DNA of 64,000 nucleotides from Segatella oulorum JCM 14966. GTDB taxonomy: Bacteria; Bacteroidota; Bacteroidia; Bacteroidales; Bacteroidaceae. This document shows, piece by piece, positions 58,230 through 64,000 of this stretch (within the stretch, counting starts at the first letter, position 1; every line of letters begins with the position of its first letter). The DNA is taken from NCBI RefSeq assembly GCF_000613785.1, contig NZ_BAJQ01000005.1:1-64000 (forward strand). Reading direction: 5' to 3'. The position numbers and the translations under genes are program-made. Under the pieces are notes generated by a model. The model worked only from the letters and a program-made list of their open reading frames with translations, ran no database searches and was not told the origin of the DNA.

Positions 58230-59585
58230 ATGAACGACACCATCTGTGCCCTCGCCACACCTGCAGGAGGAGCCATCGGCATTATCAGAGTGAGCGGCGA
58301 CAAGGCCATTCGCATCACCGATGAGCTTTTTAAAGCAAAAAACAAAAAACATCTTTCCGACGCTAAAGGAAACACATTGCACTATGGAGAATTCTGTGAT
58401 GCAAAACAACAGCCCATTGATGAGGTTGTCGTTAGCGTCTACAAAGCTCCGCACAGCTATACGGGCGAAGATAGCACAGAAATTTCGTGTCACGGTTCGG
58501 CCTACATCCTCAAGCGAGTGATGCAAGCCCTCATCGATAAAGGATGCAGGTCGGCACAACCTGGCGAATACACACAACGAGCCTATCTCAATGGGAAGAT
58601 GGATTTAAGTCAGGCAGAAGCTGTTGCCGACTTAGTTTCCGCAAGCAACAAAGCCTCTCACCAACTGGCACTCAGCCAAATCAGAGGGCATTTCAGCGAT
58701 GAGCTCTCCCAACTGCGCGACATGTTGCTCCACATCACATCGCTACTCGAACTTGAATTGGACTTCTCTGACCACGAAGAATTGGAATTTGCCGACCGAA
58801 AAGAGCTCAAAAATCTCGCCGAAACAATTCACCAGCGAATAGCAGCCCTCACAAAATCCTTCGAGACGGGAAAGGCCGTAAAGGAAGGTGTTCCGGTAAC
58901 TATCGTCGGGAAGACAAACGTTGGAAAAAGCACGCTGCTCAACTGTTTGCTCCACGAAGAAAAGGCTATTGTGAGCGATATTCATGGGACAACGCGGGAT
59001 GTGATAGAAGACACTACCGAGATAAATGGAATAACGTTTAGATTCATTGACACTGCGGGAATTCGTCGCACCGACAACACCATCGAACAAATGGGCATTG
59101 AGCGCACCTACATGAAGCTCAACGAGGCGGCAATCATTCTGTGGATTGTCGACCAGACTCCTACAAAGGAAGAGTTTAAGCAGATGCAGAGCCGCACGGA
59201 AGGAAAGCAGCTCATCATGGTACACAATAAAGCCGACCTCAATCCACCCCACAGTCGGCCAAATCCACCAACAGACATCGCAATATCGGCAAAATACCAA
59301 CAAAACATTCAAGCATTGGAACAGCTCATTTTTCAGGCTGCCCATCTGCCAGAAATCAACGAAAATAGCGTCATCCTAACCAATGCGCGCCACTACGAAG
59401 CACTCACTCGAGCCGACGAAATGATTATTCGGGTCATAGAATCCCTCAACAAAGAAATCAGTGGCGATCTTATCAGCGAGGATTTGAGTGTGTGCCTGAG
59501 CCAATTAGCCGAAATAACTGGTGGCCAAATCACACCCAACGAAGTGCTTGGCAATATATTCAAACACTTCTGCATCGGAAAGTAA
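58230..59585 (+). CDS. mnmE: tRNA modification GTPase MnmE
   Basis: 451 residues: folate-binding N-terminal domain (MNDTICALATPAGGAIGIIRVS; GSAYILKRVMQALIDKGCR-type GEYTQRAYLNGKMDLSQAEA), G domain (G1 GKTNVGKSTLLN; G2/G3 HGTTRDVIED and DTAGIR; NKAD) and the C-terminal CIGK with conserved Cys. With MnmG it modifies U34 of tRNAs. Wait-free junction with udp (1 nt) suggests co-transcription. Confidence 0.96.
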   Translation: MNDTICALATPAGGAIGIIRVSGDKAIRITDELFKAKNKKHLSDAKGNTLHYGEFCDAKQQPIDEVVVSVYKAPHSYTGEDSTEISCHGSAYILKRVMQALIDKGCRSAQPGEYTQRAYLNGKMDLSQAEAVADLVSASNKASHQLALSQIRGHFSDELSQLRDMLLHITSLLELELDFSDHEELEFADRKELKNLAETIHQRIAALTKSFETGKAVKEGVPVTIVGKTNVGKSTLLNCLLHEEKAIVSDIHGTTRDVIEDTTEINGITFRFIDTAGIRRTDNTIEQMGIERTYMKLNEAAIILWIVDQTPTKEEFKQMQSRTEGKQLIMVHNKADLNPPHSRPNPPTDIAISAKYQQNIQALEQLIFQAAHLPEINENSVILTNARHYEALTRADEMIIRVIESLNKEISGDLISEDLSVCLSQLAEITGGQITPNEVLGNIFKHFCIGK

Positions 59586-59616
59586 GGCTAATTTGAGGCA
59601 TGTTAAATCAGATAAT

Positions 59617-60147
59617 TTATTTAGAATTGTCTCCTGCTCGAAGAATAATACTGGTTGCACCAATTGTAAAAAGGGTTCCATCTTCAATTCTCCGGCGCTC
59701 CTTGTCTCCTAAAATCTCGTTATTTACAAAGGTTCCTGTATAGCTTGGACCATCTTTTAGTGTATAAACGAGCTTTCCTTTTTTATCTTTAGCAACATTG
59801 ATGGTGCAATGGGTCATGTCGATGCTGGGGTCGTTGGTTTCAATGGGACAATCGATTTTACTGCCCTTCATATAGCGGCCAATCGTATTGTCGCCCATTT
59901 GCAATGGAATAACTTGTTTATAATGAAAGACATTTTCAATGACAACGATTGCACCACACCCGGCTTCATTCGCAAATTCATCATGCACTTCTTGCTTTTG
60001 TAGATTGCGCAATTTTGAAACACCTATGCGAACGCCAAACTCTTTGCCACAGTTGCTACATTGAAAGACAAGCGATTGCCCATCACGATATTTTGTTTCA
60101 TCGAATGTGATATAATTGTCACATTTAGGACATCTAACACGTTTCAT
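59617..60147 (-). CDS. Zinc-ribbon plus FHA-domain protein
   Basis: 176 residues. Cys6, Cys9, Cys30 and Cys33 (RCPKCD; FQCSNCG) form a zinc ribbon; residues about 80-170 are an FHA phospho-Thr-binding domain (NTIGRYMKGS; TNDPSIDMTHCTINV; SYTGTFVNNEIL; LFTIGATSIIL). The domain pair is common in Bacteroidota without known function. Lies 15 bp after the HU-CCDC81/SPOR gene, same operon. Confidence 0.85.
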   Translation of the reverse strand: MKRVRCPKCDNYITFDETKYRDGQSLVFQCSNCGKEFGVRIGVSKLRNLQKQEVHDEFANEAGCGAIVVIENVFHYKQVIPLQMGDNTIGRYMKGSKIDCPIETNDPSIDMTHCTINVAKDKKGKLVYTLKDGPSYTGTFVNNEILGDKERRRIEDGTLFTIGATSIILRAGDNSK

Positions 60148-60162
60148 TTCAATGGAAAAAGT

Positions 60163-61200
60163 TTATTGGAAATGTGCTATCCAGCTTTCTTTGAATTCTG
60201 GATATTTTCGTAGACGATTCATTGCCTGGCGTGCAGCGATTTCTGAAGGGTATTGCCCAAAAACTACCTTTACATTCCTTTTGGTTTTCATAACCTGTGC
60301 GTCTGTAAAGCCTTTTTGGTGTAAGAAATGCGTATAGGCGATAGCATTTTTATGTGTCACCCTACTTGCGAGCACGATGCTATAATAATCTTCTTGCTTT
60401 GTTAAAGCTGCTTCATTCTTATTTTGTGAGATAGCTTTTTCTGGCAAATCTGTACGATGAGAGGGCTGCTTTTGTATGTTTGAAGCGGCATATTTCTTCA
60501 CCATATCGTGCGGTGCAATGTGCATCAACAAGTTCGTATCAATATTGTTGCCAGCAATGTTTCTTATTCCGCTATTCCCTAATGGTGTTGGAATCAGCAT
60601 ACATATCAAGAGAGCGATGCATGCTACAGCGATATTTCGCACGACACTACGCTTTATGATATAGGATTTCTCATCTTGTTCTTCTTCTTCAAATAAGGGG
60701 ATTAATTTACTATTGCGTTGTGCGAATGGCTGTTCAAGGTCTCTTTCTGCATTTTGTTCGGCCTCAATGTCTGTAACCTCATTTAGTTTCGGAAGTTCAA
60801 ATCGGCCTAAACCATAGAGCTCTGGAGTGAGTAGACCAGCCTCGCAAGGCTCGAAAACATAATTATTTTCACCGTTTAAACGAAGTGTTCCTAAATCATT
60901 GAGCACGTAATTTCCTTGCTGATTTAGGATTTGTTTCAGCTCTTCTGTTTCCAATTCAATTCGTCTTATGGCCTCCGGATAGCTAATATCATAACCCTCG
61001 ACGTAGGATTGTGCCAATAACGAATCGTTGATTTTTAGTTGGGGATTAAAGCCAATAGAGCGTGTTGGCGGGAGAAAAGAGTGGTCTCTCTCGTCATAGT
61101 GCGCCGACATGTGGTGCGCCATAAATCCCCCAAAGTCCGGAATAATGACGCAATCATTTGTAAGCAATAATATCTCTATATGTCTTTCCAGTTCTATCAC
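60163..61200 (-). CDS. HU-CCDC81 and SPOR domain membrane protein
   Basis: 345 residues with GTG start at 61200 (GTG ATA GAA). The N-terminal 130 residues match the bacterial HU-CCDC81 pair (IEILLLTNDCVIIPDFGGFM; LNDLGTLRL), then a linker, a membrane helix at about 190-208 (NIAVACIALLICMLIPTPL), and a C-terminal SPOR domain (YYSIVLASRVTHKNAIAYTH; VKVVFGQYPSEIAARQAMN). SPOR domains bind glycan strands at division septa, so the protein may link a cytoplasmic HU-like module to septal peptidoglycan. Confidence 0.86.
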   Translation of the reverse strand: MIELERHIEILLLTNDCVIIPDFGGFMAHHMSAHYDERDHSFLPPTRSIGFNPQLKINDSLLAQSYVEGYDISYPEAIRRIELETEELKQILNQQGNYVLNDLGTLRLNGENNYVFEPCEAGLLTPELYGLGRFELPKLNEVTDIEAEQNAERDLEQPFAQRNSKLIPLFEEEEQDEKSYIIKRSVVRNIAVACIALLICMLIPTPLGNSGIRNIAGNNIDTNLLMHIAPHDMVKKYAASNIQKQPSHRTDLPEKAISQNKNEAALTKQEDYYSIVLASRVTHKNAIAYTHFLHQKGFTDAQVMKTKRNVKVVFGQYPSEIAARQAMNRLRKYPEFKESWIAHFQ

Positions 61201-61205
61201 GTTTG

Positions 61206-61213
61206 CAAAATTA
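61206..61213 (-). promoter_or_regulatory. -7 box of the HU-CCDC81/SPOR operon
   Basis: TAATTTTG on the minus strand, 5 nt before the GTG start; another near-leaderless arrangement. Confidence 0.55.
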
Positions 61214-61282
61214 ATATTTTTCTTTGAAGAAAGTCCTGTTTCAGAGAAAAATTATACGGATAAATTTATTTGTGTTTTTTTG

Positions 61283-61314
61283 TTTTGCAAACACTTATAA
61301 TTATAGTACCTTTG
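61283..61314 (+). promoter_or_regulatory. Promoter of rfbC
   Basis: TTTG, 19 nt, TACCTTTG (61307-61314), 29 bp before the ATG. Confidence 0.78.
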
Positions 61315-61343
61315 TGAAAAATTACAGACTAAATACATATAAA

Positions 61344-61889
61344 ATGGAATATAAAGAGACCAAATTAGCTGGTGTTTACATCCTTGAACCGCGCATTTTT
61401 AATGATGCCCGTGGTTATTTCTACGAGGTTTGGAAGGAAGACGATTTTAAACAGCATGTGGGTGATGTACATTTTGTGCAGGATAACGAATCGAAGTCAT
61501 CTTATGGTGTTTTGCGTGGATTGCATTATCAGAAGGGTGATTATGCGCAAGCTAAATTAGTGCGCGTGCTGAAAGGTCGGGTTGTCGATGTGGCTGTGGA
61601 CTTGCGTCGTGACAGTGCAACCTTTGGACAGTATGTTATGGTTGAACTTTCGGATGAGAACAAACGGCAGTTTTTCATTCCACGCGGTTTTGCACATGGT
61701 TTCTTGGTGTTGAGCGATGAGGCGGTTTTTACTTATAAAGTAGACAACGGTTATGCGCCTCAGCAAGAAGCCAGTATTTTGTGGAATGATAAAGATTTGA
61801 ATATTGAGTGGCCCATTGCGGCAGAGGATATTCAGACGTCAGAGAAGGATTTAAAAGCCAGTACTTTTAAAGCGGCCGAATTGTTTTAA
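61344..61889 (+). CDS. rfbC: dTDP-4-dehydrorhamnose 3,5-epimerase
   Basis: 181 residues from MEYKETKLAGVYILEP; the frame is open upstream but the promoter sets this start. Conserved FNDARGYFYEVWKED, VQDNESKSSYGVLRGLHYQ (catalytic His), VVDVAVDLRRDS, FIPRGFAHGF (second His). Third step of dTDP-rhamnose synthesis. rfbA, B and D are not in the window. A lipoprotein gene starts 3 nt later. Confidence 0.95.
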   Translation: MEYKETKLAGVYILEPRIFNDARGYFYEVWKEDDFKQHVGDVHFVQDNESKSSYGVLRGLHYQKGDYAQAKLVRVLKGRVVDVAVDLRRDSATFGQYVMVELSDENKRQFFIPRGFAHGFLVLSDEAVFTYKVDNGYAPQQEASILWNDKDLNIEWPIAAEDIQTSEKDLKASTFKAAELF

Positions 61890-61892
61890 TCA

Positions 61893-62690
61893 ATGCAACA
61901 TATTCTTTTTAAGTTCGCATGGAGTGGGGTGCTTTTGGGTATTCTGTTTGCTTGTAAGCCCAGTAGTCGTTCTCCTGAGAATAATTGCGTAACAGAAGAC
62001 GTTGCAGCCAAGAAAATGTTGCAAGGTGTTTGGCTTAACGACGATGAGGAGGAGCCTGCTTTTAGGGTTGTCGGCGACACGATTTTCTATCCCGATAGCA
62101 CATCGCAGCCTGTTTATTTCCAAATTGTTCATGATACGTTGATGCTGCATAGTGCCAACCTCGCTAAATACATCATTGTGAAGCAGGCGCCCCATCTTTT
62201 TGTATTTAAGAACCAAAATGGTGATGCGGTGCGTTGTGTTAAGACAACCGACAAGTCTTATTTGAACTATTTCGAGACATCTCGGCCGCAGGCGCTCAAT
62301 CAGGGCAAACTTATTAAGAGAGATTCAGTCGTAATTTATGGGAACGACCGTTATCATTGGTATATTCAGGTGAACCCAACCTCGTACAAGGTGGCGAAAC
62401 CCACGTATAATGATGATGGGGTTGAGGTAGACAACATTTATTATGACAATATTGTGCATGTGAGTTTGTTTAGGGGGGCGACGAAACTTTATAGCCGCGA
62501 TTTCCGCAAGCGTGATTTCAGTCAGCATATTCCGGTGGGTGTGCTACGTCAAAGCATTTTGAGTGATATTGTCTATACAGGTGCTACGCCAAAAGGTTTT
62601 CATTTTGCGGCGAATGTAAGCGTGCCCGATAGCCCCACGAGTTACATTTTGAATATTGTGATAGACTTTCAAGGAAAAGCCAGTTATTAA
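61893..62690 (+). CDS. DUF4738 lipoprotein
   Basis: 265 residues. Lipobox LLGILFACKPS with Cys22 lipidated, then a mature domain with MLQGVWLNDDEEEPAFRVVG, HWYIQVNPTSYKVAKPTYND and LRQSILSDIVYTGATPKGFHF, which I recognise as DUF4738-like, common in Prevotella and of unknown function. Three nt after rfbC, so co-transcribed. Confidence 0.8.
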   Translation: MQHILFKFAWSGVLLGILFACKPSSRSPENNCVTEDVAAKKMLQGVWLNDDEEEPAFRVVGDTIFYPDSTSQPVYFQIVHDTLMLHSANLAKYIIVKQAPHLFVFKNQNGDAVRCVKTTDKSYLNYFETSRPQALNQGKLIKRDSVVIYGNDRYHWYIQVNPTSYKVAKPTYNDDGVEVDNIYYDNIVHVSLFRGATKLYSRDFRKRDFSQHIPVGVLRQSILSDIVYTGATPKGFHFAANVSVPDSPTSYILNIVIDFQGKASY

Positions 62691-62717
62691 AACAATCGCA
62701 TAAAGATAAATAAAATA

Positions 62718-62759
62718 AAAGCGGCAAGTTTAGGCTTCAACACCCAAACTTGCCGCTTT
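62718..62759. terminator. Bidirectional intrinsic terminator
   Basis: AAAGCGGCAAGTTT/AAACTTGCCGCTTT, a perfect 14-bp stem, between convergent genes. Confidence 0.9.
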
Positions 62760-62782
62760 CGTTTGTTCGTTCGCTTGCGGGG

Positions 62783-63835
62783 TTATTCCACCACTTTCGC
62801 CATGTTGAACGTGCTGATGAGATTATCAGGACTCACCTTTGCCGTAATCTTATAAACGGTTTTGTCGTTCTTCGACGCATCGTTGAACTCCCTTATCTGC
62901 AAGGCCGAGAACTTCACGGTGTATTCATATTCGCCATCGCCCACTTCTTTCTTCGTAATGGCATAGTCACGATTGCTCTGCCAGGTGATGTTCTTCACAT
63001 CGTCTTTCCATATTTTGTGCAGGAAAGTCACCACATCGCTCTTTGTTGCATCTGATTTGCCCAAGAACGAAGTAAGAATGCTTTCGCATCCATCTTTCAG
63101 CGCACCTTCATCATGCGTGTTGATCGCTTGGAAGAAGTTGTTGAAGACCCTGCTCACCATGGATCGCTCGTCGGGCTGCACAGTGTTGGCATTGACGCTT
63201 CGGATGCCATTTTGGGCTTCGTCTACGTGCTCGCCGTTGGGATGGTCTTCCAAATAGCTGTTGAACGCATCCACAGAATTGGCGCGTTGTGCCGCCGACC
63301 AGTCGATAGAATCGATGAGATGTTCGGCTTCGGCTTTGTGGGGCGAGTTGGGATGCGCTTGCAGATAGGCCTCGAATGCCGTCTTCGAGTTGCTCACCAT
63401 GGCGTTGGTCCAGTCTTTATCGCCTTGCATGAGCAGTTGCAAATGAGCCTGAATGCTGTCGACGTGAGCCTCGGGCGCATCGGTATATTTGTCGAGATAA
63501 GCCTGCAAGATGGCCGGATCGTTGGCTGTCATGGCATATTCGTAGGCCTCTTGTTCTTTCGCACTTTGTGCATCGCGATAAAAATAGGTGATGACACCAA
63601 CGGCCACAGCGATGAGTACCAGACAAACGATGATGATGTTGCGCGTGCCGTTCTTCTTCTCTTTGGGCGTTTCGGGAGGTGTTGTCACCGTCTCAGGTGC
63701 GGGTTGCGGCTGAGACGTTGTGGGTTGTTGCTGTGCGGTTGCTACTTTTCCTGCTATTTCCACGCCGCAGTTGGGGCAAAATGGGGCCTTGTCGCTGACC
63801 GGCCTTCCACATTCGGGGCATTTGATGATTGCCAT
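62783..63835 (-). CDS. Double zinc-ribbon membrane protein with TPR-like repeats
   Basis: 350 residues. Cys6, Cys9, Cys20 and Cys23 (CPECG; CPNCG) form a zinc ribbon, then a Pro/Thr/Gln-rich linker, one helix at about 66-86 (NIIIVCLVLIAVAVGVITYFY), and an extracytoplasmic part with repeats of the pattern AFEAYLQAHPNSPH (AILQAYLDKYTDAPE; AFNSYLEDHPNGEH) and an NTF2-like end. Function unknown. It starts 21 bp after the GH25 gene on the same strand. Confidence 0.83.
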   Translation of the reverse strand: MAIIKCPECGRPVSDKAPFCPNCGVEIAGKVATAQQQPTTSQPQPAPETVTTPPETPKEKKNGTRNIIIVCLVLIAVAVGVITYFYRDAQSAKEQEAYEYAMTANDPAILQAYLDKYTDAPEAHVDSIQAHLQLLMQGDKDWTNAMVSNSKTAFEAYLQAHPNSPHKAEAEHLIDSIDWSAAQRANSVDAFNSYLEDHPNGEHVDEAQNGIRSVNANTVQPDERSMVSRVFNNFFQAINTHDEGALKDGCESILTSFLGKSDATKSDVVTFLHKIWKDDVKNITWQSNRDYAITKKEVGDGEYEYTVKFSALQIREFNDASKNDKTVYKITAKVSPDNLISTFNMAKVVE

Positions 63836-63856
63836 ATTCTTTTTATGTTTTAAGCG

Positions 63857-64000
63857 TTAATGTCGGAATTTAATTTCGCGCAGTCCATGATTGCGCATAA
63901 ATCGGCTCTTGTCCACATAGCCGTTGATGCCGTTGATGCGTCCTTTACCCGTGTATTGCCACATGGTGAAGTCGCGTCCATCGGCCAGCACAGGTTCGCG
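63857..64000 (-). CDS. GH25 lysozyme-like protein (C-terminal fragment, runs off window)
   Basis: Last 47 codons of a protein entering from the right edge: FTMWQYTGKGRINGINGYVD then KSRFM and LREIKFRH, stop TAA at 63859-63857. WQYT plus GI-G-VD is the end of the GH25 catalytic barrel. Probably a muramidase; the start lies outside. Confidence 0.8.
   Translation of the reverse strand, partial: REPVLADGRDFTMWQYTGKGRINGINGYVDKSRFMRNHGLREIKFRH

Overview
The window is chromosomal DNA of a Bacteroidota bacterium, most likely in the Prevotella group. Three things point there. Promoters carry the Bacteroidales -7 box TAnnTTTG, several with TTTG 19-21 bp upstream, and purine-rich Shine-Dalgarno sites are mostly absent. 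Gene sets are lineage-typical: an RprX/RprY-like two-component pair, bamD-omega-DUF4293, a DUF5112/5113-type hybrid kinase, HU-CCDC81/SPOR and DUF4738 proteins. Family assignments rest on protein sequence alone; no search was run.

Layout. 1-6.1 kb: edge of an IS256-like transposase, a 42-bp repeat array, the minus-strand operon [58-aa membrane protein]-[sugar kinase fused to RapZ C-domain]-[MurU-like nucleotidyltransferase]-guaA, a candidate small RNA, and a decayed IS5-family element. 6.2-11.6 kb (minus): pdxT-pdxS-GH13 amylase-fabD and rplI-rpsR-rpsF. 11.7-16.7 kb: a small membrane protein, rprY-rprX, and an EF-G paralogue with altered GTPase motifs. 16.8-20.7 kb: hemW, rplU-rpmA with a structured leader, serS, tRNA-Ser(GGA). 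20.8-28.9 kb: uvrB, bamD-rpoZ-DUF4293, transketolase-rpiB, a 14-unit repeat array, and a metallo-beta-lactamase-fold protein. 29-38.6 kb: a lipoprotein, glycosyltransferase, uvrA, and a three-gene signalling operon led by a two-module kinase. 38.6-49.3 kb: dnaB, ispE, ftsE-lysC-lysA-GT2-unknown-fbp, trmN. 49.4-56 kb: lon-tgt-LptF/G-DEAD helicase. 56.4-64 kb: exported PD40-like protein, udp, mnmE, FHA and HU/SPOR proteins, rfbC, DUF4738, zinc-ribbon protein, and the tail of a GH25 lysozyme.

Two window-wide patterns stand out. First, five intergenic tandem arrays (A at 590, B at 20375, C at 27556, D at 38345, E at 56152) have unrelated unit sequences but nearly the same period: 41 bp in four, 42 bp in one, or about four helical turns. 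Most units hold a short inverted repeat and an A- or T-run, and 41 is not a multiple of 3, so the arrays are non-coding. Second, at least eleven single-base losses in short homopolymer runs break otherwise complete genes, including essential rplU and dnaB (twice), plus uvrA, uvrB, lysC, udp, the EF-G paralogue, the GH13 gene (twice) and the IS5 transposase. All are deletions, so base-calling error is the likely cause for most. I annotate those genes across the shift as full-length.
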